In this document: in pieces, positions 25,001 to 36,064 of the stretch | How the letters are laid out: each line of letters opens with the position of its first letter | Position numbering within the stretch: the first letter of the stretch is position 1 | Notes under the pieces: model-generated | The model's input: only the letters and a program-made list of their open reading frames with translations | Database searches by the model: none | What the model was told of the DNA's origin: nothing | Source: Phellopilus nigrolimitatus | Lineage: Eukaryota; Basidiomycota; Agaricomycetes; Hymenochaetales; Hymenochaetaceae | Direction: 5' to 3' | Assembly: GCA_021029095.1 (NCBI GenBank) | Contig: JAJOHG010000057.1 | Span: 62,001 to 126,000 of the forward strand | DNA: 64,000 bases | Translations under genes and position numbers: made by a program

Positions 25001-25749
25001 AGGTGGGGATGGGGGATGCTGTAACGCGATCGCCGCGCGGGGATGCGAAGCGCGGGGACGAAGAGCGGGTGCGGACGAGAGAGGCTAGGCTGCGGCCGAG
25101 CTGGGCGAGGGGGCAGGCAGGCGGGGGGCGGCGCCTGAGAAAGTGAGAAAAGCAGAGAGAGGAAGGAGAGAGAGAAAGAGGTGTTGGGCAGGGCGAGTTG
25201 GGCGAGCGATCTCGGCAGGCTGGCGTGGGGGCGCCGGGCTTGCCTGAGCGGGCGGGGGCGAGGAGCCCGCGCGGCGGAATTTACGTAGCCGGGCTCGGTG
25301 CTAGTGCGAGGCGCGAGGCGGGCACGGCAACGGCAACGGCAACGGCGTGCGAGCGAGGGGAGCGAATGTGGATGTAGATAACGCCGCTGACGCCAGCGTC
25401 GCCGACGTCGATGCCGACGCCACGCGCGGAGACGGCGAAGGCGGGGGGTCGGCGAGCTGTCGAGGACAGGGGGGCGCGAGGCCGCACCGCACGCTAGCAG
25501 CGAGGGCCGCGGCAAAGGCGGGTGACAGAGATGACAGGAGGCGTCACGGCGAGGGGACGCACAGTGACGTGTGGGTGGCCGAATCGGGGAAGGAACGGGG
25601 GAAGTCGGGAAGCGTCTGCTCTCGTGGGCGTGCGCCGAGCTCCTGGGCCAGGCCAGGGAGCACGAGGCGCCAGGGTCCGGCCCCTTCGTTTGGGTGTGTT
25701 TGAAAGAGGGCTGTTTATGGGAGCAGGGGTGGCGCTGATGGCCGTGCTG
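19100..25749. repeat. GC-rich, microsatellite-dense low-complexity region
   Basis: About 6.6 kb with strongly raised GC content and many short tandem repeats: (CCAG)n near 21334-21357, (GGT)n at 22823-22849, a 23-base C run at 23005-23027, CGTCGA repeats near 23272-23291, GATA/CATA repeats near 23470-23500, (CTTGT)n near 23863-23890, (GCAC)n near 24003-24020, (GCA)n at 24458-24479, (CGACT)n near 24600-24625 and (GGCAAC)n near 25325-25345. Alternating purine-pyrimidine tracts built on GCATGC and TACGTA recur near 20265-20290, 21663-21680, 22655-22690 and 23778-23802. Long open frames on both strands here are Pro/Arg/Ala-rich and reflect composition. No gene is supported. The region ends at the promoter of the Sfp1-like gene. 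Confidence 0.7.
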
Positions 25750-25969
25750 TATAAACATCGGGCAAACAGCACGCTTAGCCGCTCACACCGCGCTGCCGCC
25801 CACCCTCCCACAAGTCGTCTCTCCTCCAGTCGCTCGCTTTATAACCAGCCGCCTCCCTCCTCTCTCCCGACTTGTCCCCCCCTCCCCTCCCGTCCCCCTT
25901 CCCTCCCGCTGACAAAGTCGTCCCAACCGAGTCCCACTCAGTTACTCAGACATTCAGCCGTACCCCCCC
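25750..25969 (+). promoter_or_regulatory. Promoter and 5' leader of the Sfp1-like gene
   Basis: TATAAA occurs at 25750-25755 and TTTATAA at 25838-25844. A long C/T-rich tract (about 25845-25912) follows, and the ATG is at 25970. TATA elements with a downstream pyrimidine tract are usual for actively transcribed fungal genes. The start site itself is not determined. Confidence 0.45.
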
Positions 25970-28597
25970 ATGCCGGCCTCGCAGCCCATCTCCATCGCCC
26001 CCCCATCCCGCTCCCAAGGTCAAGGCCAGAGCCAGGGCTGGGGCGCACCCGGCACCTCCCCCCGCAGCGGTGAGAGCACCAGCGGCTACGCCATCCACCC
26101 CGGCCCCATCTTCGTCTCCGGCTCCTTCGGCACCGTCGCGGGCACCTCTCTCAGCTTCGGCAGCAAGCTCTTCCCCGGCCGCTCCCCCGCAGGCCAGCTC
26201 CTCAACCCCCTCGAGTGAGTCCCCACACCCCCCTCGTCCGCTCCGTTTTTCTGTGTTCAAGGCGTCGGGACTGATCGTGTACGGATGGATGATGTCTTGC
26301 AGCCCAAACGACTTCAAGTGTCGCATCTCCTCTTCGATCGAGTCGGATCACAGCGCACTCGTCAACCCCCACATGTCCGAGCGCGAAATAGAGCAGGTAA
26401 GCTCTGGCTCCTGTCCTCGTTCTGTTTCTGGCTCCCCATCCCGCGCCCGCTGCCTTCTCGTCTTCGATGATCGTGCCTATTCCAAATCATCCGCTCCCTC
26501 TCGGGGCTTCGCATTCTCGTGATTGCTCCCCCCATCGCGCGCGCGCGTGTCCCAGCTTCATGCTTCGGAGTACCACATTGCCCCTTCACGCCCACCCTCA
26601 TCACTTCTCGCCCTCGCCGCCCGCGACCGCATCGCGCGCGCGGGAGAGAGAAAAGAGAAAGAGATCTGAACTTTGAGCTTCCCGCTCCTTTTTCGTGTCG
26701 CCGAGCCCCAGCCTATTCTGTTTAGCCTTTCAGATTTCCAGATGCTGACGTAATCGCGCTTTAGTGCCGGAACTTCGCGTGCTGTGGGCTTCCGCTCCCT
26801 GATCTGCACGAGCTCATCGAGCACTTTGAGACACACCACGTCTTCGTCGTCGACCCATCGTCCTCCACCTACGCCAACGGCAGCCTGCCCCCCGGTACAA
26901 CCGCGGGCATGCCGGCCCGCAGCTCGGACTCCTCCCTTGCCGGCGCGCTCGGCCAGGGCATGCCGGCCGCTTCCGGATCCTCGCCGCCGCCCACACATAA
27001 CCGGCAAAGCAGCCTCTCGCTCTCCATGGCCGGCGGCGTCGCCGCTTTTGATCCGGATGATATGGAGCTCGACCTCGAGGCGGACAGCCCCCCGTCCTCC
27101 TCGTCCTCGCACTCCTCTCCCGAGGCGGGCGGCGTCTCGCTCCCCGTTGGCGGCCCCTACCGTTTCACATCGAACGGCTCGATCAGCTCTGTCATGTCCT
27201 CACCCCCGGACACTCCGCTGCTCGCGACACCGGTGTCCCCCGTGCACTCCAACGGCTTCGTGAACGGCACGCAGCAGAGTGCGTTCCCCTGGGGCGCACA
27301 GACGTCTGTAGACGGCAGCCTTGTGACGCCTACGCCGACGGTGCCGTCCGGCCCCTCGGCATTCGACAGCGTGCACCTCCCGCCCAAGTCCTCGTGCGCG
27401 ACCACCTCGCCGCTCGGCATGTTCGCGCACCCGTACGCGGGCGCCCGCCGCAGCCTGCACCACCTGTCGTCGGGCTATGCGCTGCGCGCAACGGCCGCGC
27501 AGCAGAGCCAGGCGCAGAGCAACGCCGCGCTTGTCGCGAGCGCGCTGAACGGGTACTCGGGGTACTCGGACTACTCGCGCGCGTTCCCTGGGACGCTCGG
27601 CCTCGGCTCGAGTCAGCACATGGGCGCAGTCAATGCCGGCGCCTCGGCGAGAACGGGCAGTGCGGACGGCATCATGAATGCTGAGGGCGCGATCCACCCG
27701 AGTCTTCTGTTCGGTGGCAGCCGGACGTCGACGCCCGCGCCGAACGCTGCGGGTGCTCGCCCGGGCACGGAGGTGAACACGCCGATGACGACACCCGCGC
27801 AGTCGCGCGCGTCGTCGCCCTCCTCCAACGCCGCGCCGACGGCCTCCTCGTCCACTAGTGCGCGCAAGCCCGGGTCGTCCTCCACGCTCGGCACGCCGTC
27901 GACGACGCTCTCGCGGCCCGCGTCGTCGCTGCTGCTCTCGAAGCCGTTCAAGTGCCCGAAGGCGGGGTGCATGAAGTCGTACAAGCAGGCGAACGGGCTG
28001 AAGTACCACGTGACGCATGGGCAGTGCAACTTCAACCCGCCGCCGGAGCTGTCGTCCGTCGAGGGCCTCACGGAGCGCGAGGCGGAGCGCCGCCTCCGCC
28101 CGTTCTGCTGCCAGGTCCCGCCGTGCCAGCGCCGCTACAAGAACATGAACGGACTAAGGTACCACTACCAGCACTCGGGCGACCACGGCGCGGTCGGCCT
28201 CGCGCTGCTCGCGAGCGGGAACCACGACGCGACGCGCAGCCAGCCGAGCCCGCCGGCGATCAGCCTCGACACGGACGTGCCCGCGGCGGGCGCGCACGGG
28301 CACGGGCACGGGGGCGCGGGCGCGGGCACGATGAGCGCGCCGCCGACGCCGGCCCCGGCCCCGGCGTGCCACGCGGGGCGCTTCGCGCAGGGCCAGGCGC
28401 AGTTTGCGACGCAGAGCCAGCCGGCGAGCGCGTATGCGAGCCCGTGGGGGAGCCCGCGCTCGGGGTCGCCGTACCAGGCGCAGGCGCAGGCGAGCCAGCC
28501 GATCCAGGTGCCGCAGCCGCAGCAGCCCCATGGCCAGACGCAGGGCCAGCTGGCGTACCCGCAGGCGCAGTGGGCGGTGGACACGGTGATGTCGTGA
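25970..28597 (+). CDS. Sfp1-like C2H2 zinc-finger transcriptional regulator
   Basis: Three exons: 25970-26214, 26303-26396, 26765-28597, giving 723 residues. The N-terminus is Ser/Gly/Pro-rich. Exons 1-2 encode a conserved block (PNDFKCRISSSIESDHSALV). Exon 3 opens with a CCHH-like finger (CRNFACCGLPLPDLHELIEH, then FETHH). A low-complexity Ser/Thr/Ala region follows. Near residues 460-550 is a split pair of C2H2 fingers: FKCPKAGCMKSYKQANGLKY with YHVTHGQC, then FCCQVPPCQRRYKNMNGLRY with YHYQHSG. The paired 'Y(K)..NGL(K/R)YH' fingers are the hallmark of Sfp1, the yeast nuclear regulator of ribosome-biogenesis genes and cell size. The C-terminus is Gln/Pro/Ala-rich, resembling an activation region. 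Target genes in this fungus cannot be inferred. Start chosen as the first ATG after the pyrimidine-rich leader, with conserved sequence following in frame. Confidence 0.85.
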
Positions 28598-28629
28598 TAT
28601 CGCGGGTTGTGTCCTCGCTGTCTCTTTGG

Positions 28630-28677
<48 letters not shown>

Positions 28678-29647
28678 CTTCGATCTGCTCTGTTTCTATA
28701 CAGCTCGGTCTGCGCCGCTGCCACTGCACCTATTGTCTGGGTGCGCCGGGTGCGCGAGCAAAAGTACATACGATATACGATACAACACTACAGTGTGCTA
28801 AAAAGTAAAGCGTAACACGCATAATGCGGGCACCCTGCGCCCCCCTTGTTTTCTCATTTTTCTCACCATGGTTCCGCTTTTCCTTTCCTTTCCTTTTCTT
28901 TTCTTTTCCTAACATCGTCTTACCCTCGCGTACTAAAAATTCGTCTCTTTCTTTCTTCCTTTCTTACTGCCTCGTCTCGCCTCTGTCTACTTACTCACCC
29001 GCTTTCGTCTGCCCTCCCATCTGCTATACGATAGTATACTACCTAGCCCCTCCACCATTATTAGTATTCTTCCCGAGTCCCCGCCCAGTCTGAGTCTGTT
29101 CTTACTTTGTTCGCGCCCGCAGGGGCAGGCCCCTCGCGCGCTCCCAACAACGCCTTTGTTTTGTGCTTTTGCGACTCGGCGTAGATAATAACTCTCCTCT
29201 CCTCTCTCTCTTTATAATTACAGTTGTGAAGACGCGGCTGGAGACTCGTACCTACCCAACCTCTATCTATCTATCTGATTGGCCTGATGGATTCCGGATT
29301 TTCTTTTTTCTTTTTGTTTGAGGCTGCGTTTTTTTTTTCTTTCGCTTTGCCCTGTAGAGATTGCTTTGCCCTTGTATAGATGTGTAGTTATAAAATAGAC
29401 GCGGAAATGGGTTTGGAGACTTTCTTCCTGTGCGTGTGTGCAGTGAGACGGGATAGGGGAAGGTGGCTAGAGAGATGACGTCGCTCCGGCAATCGCTGAC
29501 GTCTCCGCAGGCGTTCCCGCTACTTTAACCCCGTCGCCTTCTCCTCTCTCATCCTCTCAGATCCACCCCTCATCCAAGTCCACCAAGACCCCACGCCCTC
29601 TTCCTCTCAACAAAGCAGAAAACACCGAACAAAGTCACCGCGGAACG
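28598..29647. other. Intergenic region: 3' UTR of the Sfp1-like gene and peroxiredoxin promoter
   Basis: Pyrimidine-rich DNA of about 1 kb. It holds a (CT)n tract at 28634-28675, T-rich stretches near 29300-29340, and a C/T-rich leader around 29530-29640 just before the peroxiredoxin ATG. No additional gene is seen. Confidence 0.5.
28634..28675. repeat. (CT)n microsatellite
   Basis: About 21 CT units in the transcribed 3' flank of the Sfp1-like gene, 37 bp after its stop codon. Likely length-polymorphic. Confidence 0.95.
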
Positions 29648-30552
29648 ATGGCCTCGATCCTCGCGAGCACCGCAACCGCCGCGCACGCCGCCGCGGGCTC
29701 GTTCCTCGGCGCGGCACCCGTCGGCGTCGGCGGCGCGCTGCCCGCCGCGCCGACCGTGAAGGAGCTCGACCCCGAGAAGGGCTTCGCCCTCGGGAAGGAG
29801 GGCGGACGGGTCGTCATCGTGAGCGCCCCCGTTTCGTGCGCGTGCGAGAGCGGGGCGGGACTGTGTGCTGATCTCGCGGACGGGCGCACGGCAGGTGGGC
29901 GTGCCCGGCGCGTTCACGCCGCCGTGCAGCAGCCAGGTGCCCGGGTATATAGAGAAAGCGGACGCATTCGCCGCGCGGGGCGTGCAGGCGATCTACGTCG
30001 TCGCGGTGAACGACGCGTTCGTGACGCAGTGAGTGTGTGCAGCTGCGATTTATTGTTTTCGCGTTGGGTGTGCTCACCACGCGTGTATGCGTTTCAGGGC
30101 GTGGAAGGAAAAGCTCACGGGCGGGAAGCCGACGTGTGAGTGGTTCGAACCGGGCTGGCGGCTGCGGATGCTGACTGACTGACTGATTGACTGACTGACT
30201 GATTGACTGACTGACTGATTGACTGACTGACTGATGTGTGGGAATACTGAACGTGCGGCAGCGGTGCGCTTCGTCGCGGACGACAAGGGCGAGTTCACCG
30301 CGGGCGTCGGCATGTTGTTCGACGCGAGCGGGCTGCTCGGCGGGCCGCGCTCGAAGGTGCGTGATTTTACTTTATTCTAATGCGTTGTCTCTCGATGGCT
30401 AGAATCGACGACACCCTTGCGGTACTTATGCCTGGGTTCCGCAGAGATACGTGCTCGTCGCGGAGGACGGCAAGGTGACGCACGTCGCGGTCGAGCAGAG
30501 CCCGCCGGACGTCAGCGTCACGAAGGCGGACGTCATCCTCGCGCAGCTCTAA
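29648..30552 (+). CDS. Prx5/Ahp1-type peroxiredoxin
   Basis: Five exons: 29648-29818, 29895-30028, 30098-30135, 30262-30356, 30445-30552, giving 181 residues. The catalytic motif PGAFTPPCSSQVPGY places the peroxidatic Cys at about residue 68. Downstream conserved blocks are VVAVNDAFVTQAWKEKL, VRFVADDKGEFTAGVGM and RSKRYVLVAEDGKVTHVAVE. Prx5-family enzymes reduce hydrogen peroxide and alkyl hydroperoxides in cytosol, mitochondria or peroxisomes. No second Cys is present in the model, which implies a 1-Cys mechanism with reduction by an external thiol. The N-terminal 25 residues are Ala/Ser-rich with no acidic residues and could be a mitochondrial presequence. The C-terminus AQL resembles but is not a canonical peroxisomal signal. 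All introns are GT..AG and frame-consistent. Confidence 0.9.
30172..30234. repeat. Tetranucleotide repeat inside a peroxiredoxin intron
   Basis: GACT units interspersed regularly with GATT (three GACT then one GATT, a 16-bp higher-order period) fill much of the intron 30136-30261. The order suggests slippage of a 16-bp block. Confidence 0.9.
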
Positions 30553-31033
30553 GGACGCGAATGCATAAGGAACGCGGGAGGGCCCAGCAAAGAAAGGAGA
30601 ATCCTGAGAGAGATGTATTTCTAGTGTACGAGGGGGAGATATGCTTACCAGTCAATTGTATTCCTTGCGAAAATATAACAAGAAACGAGTATCGTCTGAG
30701 CTGCATCTGCCAAATAAAAGACAATAACGAGGGTCTGGTTCTTCTATCGCAGCTATATGATGTTTGAACCAGCGATAGTTGCCACATTTGCTTACATAAG
30801 CCAATGATGACTCACCTAAAAGTTCTGCTCCTGAGCTCCTCGCAATCGAAACGCATCCTTTGCTTGTATGTCTCTCCATCTTTATTCTCGGGCTCCGTCT
30901 CAGAACCCCGCCTCTTCGCTCTAGGACCGTCTACTGCTCGGCCCTGCCCGATTCATCACAAGCAAATACATACACACATACGTAACCCACTCCGCGGGGA
31001 CAGGACCAAAAAAAAAATAAGGGACGGGACAAA
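30553..31033. other. Intergenic spacer between peroxiredoxin and DPH3
   Basis: 481 bp holding the peroxiredoxin 3' UTR and the DPH3 promoter/leader; an A-rich stretch at 31009-31018 lies just upstream of the DPH3 ATG. Nothing else is seen. Confidence 0.5.
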
Positions 31034-31563
31034 ATGGGCGCGTACTACGACGAGGTCGAGATCGAGGACATGGCGTGGGACGCCGCGCGGGGCGTGTTCC
31101 ACTACCCGTGCCCGTGCGGCGACCGCTTCGAGATCTCGCGCGCGCAGCTCGCGGCGTGCGAGGACGTCGCGGCGTGCCCGAGCTGCAGCCTCGTGATCCG
31201 CGTCGTGTACGACCCGGTGCGCTTTTTCTTTCTTTTTCTTTTCTTTTTTTTGCGGGTGTTCTGTACTGGATCCCGGTGTTTGGGAGTGCTGCTGACTCTG
31301 GAATGCCCCTGTTTTGTCTTTAGCTTGATTTTGAGGACGATGCAGACGAGGACCCGGATGACTCTGTGTCAGAGTCCGAGTCCGAGAGTGAGCCCGAATC
31401 CGAGAATGAGAAGGATGCGGAGGGCGAGAAGCGCTGTTCCGAGGGCGCGACGGCGGCGGTGGAGGAGGCGCTCGCGAAGCTGAGCGTATCCGACGCGGAC
31501 GCGGACGTGGACGCCACCGACCCAGAGCGGGGACCTGCGGTCGTAGGCGCCGTCGGCGCGTGA
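31034..31563 (+). CDS. DPH3: Diphthamide biosynthesis protein 3 (CSL zinc-finger protein) with long acidic tail
   Basis: Two exons, 31034-31216 and 31324-31563, giving 140 residues. Residues 1-61 match the DPH-type zinc finger: [13 protein letters not shown], then [12 protein letters not shown] and [11 protein letters not shown]. Zinc ligands are Cys26, Cys28, Cys48 and Cys51. Dph3 carries electrons to the radical-SAM Dph1-Dph2 complex in the first step of diphthamide formation on elongation factor 2, and also serves Elongator-dependent tRNA modification. The core ends LDFEDD as in other fungi. The protein continues with a Ser-Glu repeat ([12 protein letters not shown]) and an acidic/Ala-rich tail, making it well longer than the roughly 80-residue yeast form. 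Start is the first ATG, matching the conserved N-terminus. Confidence 0.93.
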
Positions 31564-34500
31564 GCCTGCGTGATTCGGCTTGGCCGAAGGGGGATACGCA
31601 GGGAGGGGGGAGGGAAGAGGGGATAGGAGGATTCCCGCTCTTTGTTGTATGATTAATGAATGTACGTACCAAGGCGTCGTTTTGGCTCGCCTTCGGATTT
31701 GTCTCTTACTCTATTTTTGCTTCGCTGAACGACAGTTCCAGCGTGTTGTACGATTACGATTACAGTAACATGGTTTCGGTTGCGTTCATGTCCGCACTGC
31801 AGCCTCCCCCCACAAATTGAGTGCGTGGAGGCGACGCTATGCGTTTCCACACGAGGTGCGTACTTGGCTGAAGCGGGAACGGAAAACGTGGATTATGAAC
31901 GGCTGTATTGAATGCGAAATGAATTTGCCATGTGTTGTTGTTCCTTTGACTCGCATACTCGCATGTCTAACATCTGGTCTCGTCTCCATCTGTCCTCCTG
32001 TCTGTCTGTCGCCTGAATATCCTAGCAGTGACATGCAGGAGACCCAGCACGGTCCAGTTTTGTTCCGCCGCACTCGGCGGTGTGCTTTGTACTCTGTCTG
32101 AGGCTTACGATCCTAAAGCCTGCTGCAGTCACACTGCCTGCCGAAAGCCCTCGAAATTTATGGCAGTGTTGTGTTGTGAGCTTGTTGAGAAGAAGCGACA
32201 CGGAAAACCAGAGCACGGGTGCGTTCCGATTGGCCGCGGCCAGTTACAGTACGCATACGCAACGTGTTTCAGCGCACACAGCTTAGGCCGGGGCCCGCCC
32301 GACGGCTCCGCGTAATAATTGATCCGCGCCTCCCGACGTACGTCGATCGCGGTCCGCGGCCTCCGCACCGATCAGGGGTTCTAGGCAGTTTCCGTGCGTT
32401 TGGTCTAGAAGAACCGCTTGTGGATCTGTTCAGATCTGTACTCTAAATTCTCTGCGATCGCCCCCGTCGTTGTGGCCGTGTATTATGGTATCAGGCTGCC
32501 GTGCGTCGTATTAGACAAGCCCGGTTTGCGAGTCTGTAAGCAATTATATTGTCTCGAGTTTAGGACCTGCCTGCAATTCTGGCCCCGAGCTAAAGTGCAA
32601 AACAGACAAAGGGGGGAAAGCCGAAGAAAGAAGAAAGCTACGTACATCCATTTTACAGGCACAGACTTGCGAGTCCGAGCCGATTCGACTCGCCAGAGCT
32701 TCATGTTTTCCTCGGACCGTCGGACAACGTCGAAACATTTTCCTATGAATTACGGTATGATCCGCTTCCACGAGTGTCCACTATTCCTCGTGCTCGAATT
32801 TTACGCCTCCCTTAAGACAGGAGAATTGATCTGCGCGAGAGTTTTGATCTCTCTGTAGAGGACAATCACTTCAGCAAACGGAAAAAACGACTTGGAAGCG
32901 CGAAAAATGTTTCATTCCCGCATGATGCTGCCGCTCGGACGAAAAGCCCGGGTTGGTTTCTATGGTCCTGATAGACCATAAATGCTTTTCTCTGCAAATT
33001 CGCCTCTTCTCAGGCGCTCATATGCGACGTTAACCATCTCGCACTTTCACTGCTCGGCGTTTCATCTTGTTCTCGCGGTCCCCTCTTTGCTGGCGACAAA
33101 TCGTTCAGGCGGGCCCCCCAGCACAAGACAACACACTCGCCTCTTTCTTCTGATCTGAAATTTCTGCAAGGATTCATCTTGCCTCTAATCGGCACGCTCG
33201 CCCGTGCTTCAGAACTGACGGCATTGCCAGGTGCGTTCCGTGCGGGTTCCTTCCTTGCGCTGCTGTTTTCCCGCTCTTCACCGCGGAGCGGTAGGAATGG
33301 AACTATGCCGTTGTCCGCCGGGCCCGCAAATTTCTTTCGTACGCGGGACTGTGCCGGCATTCCCTCTCTCTCTCTCTCTCTCTTCTGAGCAAGCACGCCC
33401 CCCAACGTGCCCTAGCGGACGAGTTTTGCCTCCGCGGGCGACTCGCCTCCGTCCGCCCCCGCTGTGCTGTGCTCCCGCGTCGCACGACCTTACAGACGTG
33501 GCTCGACAACACGCTTGCCTTCTCCAAAAATTCCACGCAACCGAGGTACAGACTTAGACACCTTCGTTTCCCGGACGCTCCCCCCCCCCCTCCCCTTCTC
33601 GAGCCGCACTGCCATCGTGCACCACTTATAGGTTATAGGTGCTGCGCAGTCGCGAGTCACCAGCGCGCTTGGGCTTTTCTCTACTCCGCGCTCGGCGTAC
33701 CACGTCTCCGCACATCCCCTTCTTTCCCGAGCCTGGTTATACACGTCACACGTACTCTCGTACCGCCGGTGTCCGCTCCCCCCGTTCCCCGGGTCCACAG
33801 TCCGCTCTTCCCAGCCTTAGCCAAGTCAAACGCATTTCATTTCAAATGCGCCAGAGCCAACTCCTGCAGCGCAGCGGCGATCGCAGCGCCTTCAAAGCTC
33901 GCGCCCAAGGAATGACTCAGCGACACACCGCGTGCTTCTGCGGCGAGCTTACGCGTCGTCGTCGTCGTGCGACGTGTCGAAAGTTTTCTGAGTCAGGCAG
34001 GCAGGCTGAGGCCTGCCATATGTCCGACACGCCCAAAGGCTGACATCCCGAACTCGGCGCTATCCTGATGCCTAAAACATTATCGAGGAGGGCGGGCCTC
34101 CCCCGAAACCTTCCGGCGGCGCTTACTAATCCTATTATTGGCTATTTGATTTGATTTGATTTTGTTTTAAAGCTTGTGTTTCCAACTTTGAATCGATCTG
34201 CTTCCTGTCTTGAACCTTGACGTTTTTTACAGGTGCATCGCGAAAATAGGCCGGAGATGAATAATCAGAGGTCAGTGTAATACATGTATGTATGTATAGA
34301 CACTCACAAATTTCTTGTGGTAAGCTAAGTCTTACAGAACTGCAGCAAGGCTTCCAAATCTTGCGAACTTCTCGTAAGACACGTCGCAGTTGAAGAAAGA
34401 ATTCGAAGATACGTGCAGTTTTGGGACATTCCGAGCTGCTGGCTTTCTGAGTCCTCCGACAAAATTTCTGACTCAATACGGAGCTGATGGCTGCCAATCT

Positions 34501-35164
34501 CCGGAGAACCCCCGTGGGAATGAGCTGGTCATTCTCCGCGCAACCGCTCTGTCAGCGAGTGATGTTCGAGCTGGCGAGAATACTGCTTTCTTTGCTGGCT
34601 TTACAACAAGCTCGGCGACGCGGCTAGGCTATTGACCCCTTCAAACCTAATTGGTAATCCATTCTTTCTTTGACGTCGACTACGAAAGCCAGGCTCACTA
34701 ATTCTTACATTTTTTCAGTTCTCAAGCCTCACAACTAGTAATCGAAGAAAATGACACTGATATGGCGTGGGTGTTACGAGCATGTGGCATGCCTCGCAAT
34801 ATACGCAATACGCTTCGGAAACGTTTTTGCGACGAAAAATATTAATAGGTTCTTTATACCGAGATTACTAAAGCTGTCGTGGGAGAGACTCCATTTCGTC
34901 TCTAGACTTCTAGCATCACTGCCAATGCTAAAAGTACGTCTCTTCTCTTAGATATCTGAAATAACGTTTCTGATGCAAAATGTATTCTGTCGCGAGGTGA
35001 ATCAGTGCTGTAGATGTAGATACTACGTGAAAGAACCAAGGATGACGCGGGTTAGTTGCCGTCCCTGAGATCTCCTTAGATCGGCCTGGTAGACAAGGGC
35101 GTTACGATTTTGAGCGTTTTTGAAAAGTCAATAATCTAGGGACGAACCTTTGCTACACCGTCGT
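31564..35164. other. Long region without supported genes
   Basis: 3.6 kb. The first part is the DPH3 3' flank. From about 33060 to 33800 the plus strand is strongly C/T-rich, including a (CT)n run near 33363-33383 and a C run near 33580-33592. It resembles a fungal promoter/leader, but no gene I can recognise follows. Open frames (for example 33469-33915 plus, 34135-34497 minus) lack supporting motifs. A relic of the small-protein array's flanking sequence appears from about 34980. Confidence 0.45.
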
Positions 35165-35563
35165 CTATTTTCCATACCTGATGGCGGTAGTGCTTTCATA
35201 CCATTGAGGCTCCTCGTCCATCTTCCGCTCGAGAAGCGTTTTCATCTTAATCATCGTATCTTCGTCTGGGAGCGTTTCATCTTCTGGATCACTGTTGGTT
35301 GCGACGTATACGCAAAGATCGCGGTCTTCTGCATCTTCAGGTCCGATGGGTAGAATTCCAACTTTATGAGCCTGTATGCCACATCCGACGATAGCGTTTG
35401 TTAGAACCGTCGCTGCGCAAAGGAGAGCATTGGCTCCTCCTGTTGTAGTATCAAGGTCCTTTGACGTGTAAAGACCTTGTGCCTTGCCCCAAGCCTCCAG
35501 CCATGCATAATCAAGACGGTATCCGCAAATTTTGTATTGAGAGGAGGTATTTGCAGAAGGCAT
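35165..35563 (-). CDS. Small-protein array copy 1 (A type), unknown function
   Basis: 132 residues, no intron. Shared family features: QYKICGYRLD near residue 10, a Trp-rich WLEAWGKAQG, a central variable Ala/Gly-rich stretch, DLCVYVATN near residue 90, an acidic LPDEDTMIKMK, and the near-invariant C-terminal DEEPQWYESTTAI. No signal peptide or membrane helix is evident, so a soluble cytosolic protein is likely. I do not recognise a characterised family. Conservation of the ends in every copy, with a variable middle, argues that the frame is under selection. Confidence 0.65.
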   Translation of the reverse strand: MPSANTSSQYKICGYRLDYAWLEAWGKAQGLYTSKDLDTTTGGANALLCAATVLTNAIVGCGIQAHKVGILPIGPEDAEDRDLCVYVATNSDPEDETLPDEDTMIKMKTLLERKMDEEPQWYESTTAIRYGK

Positions 35564-36064
35564 GGTTTATTTTATGTTCTGAATTCGACGTATGAACTAA
35601 AAGTCCATATAATATGTAGCTCAACCTTCTAGCTTCAAGAAAAAGCTGGCTCACCAAATGAATTTCTTCAAGTCCCGAGGTTGAAACTTGGGGAGTTAAG
35701 ATGTCTGGGACTAGCATACAAGTTGGAAGGTAATTTGTGCTCTGACGATTCGGATCTTGCCGTCCGATGCATTTAGCATGCATCCTTCGAATGAAGATTA
35801 TCGTTTCTGTCCGTCTTTACGTACTAATCCTTTGATACAAACTAATATTCGGCGTGAATTTCTCAACGTTTTGGACCAAAAAATGTATTCTGTCCTGAGG
35901 CGCATTTATGTTTGTAGATATAGATACTACATGAAAGAACCAAGGATGACCCGGGCTGGCTTCCGGCCCTAAGACCTCCTTAGATCGGCCTGGTAGACAA
36001 ATTTTGAGCGATTTGAAAGGTCAATTATTTAGGGATGCAGGACGAACCTTTGCCACACCATCTT

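Noticed and set aside
24709..25758. 349-codon minus-strand frame
   Set aside because: Pro/Arg/Ser-rich composition driven by GC content, overlapping the Sfp1-like promoter, with no motifs; opposite-strand frames are equally open.
27200..28815. Long antisense and alternative frames (272, 191, 287 codons) over the Sfp1-like gene
   Set aside because: Shadows of the GC-rich coding exon; the zinc-finger motifs lie in the plus-strand frame used for the call.
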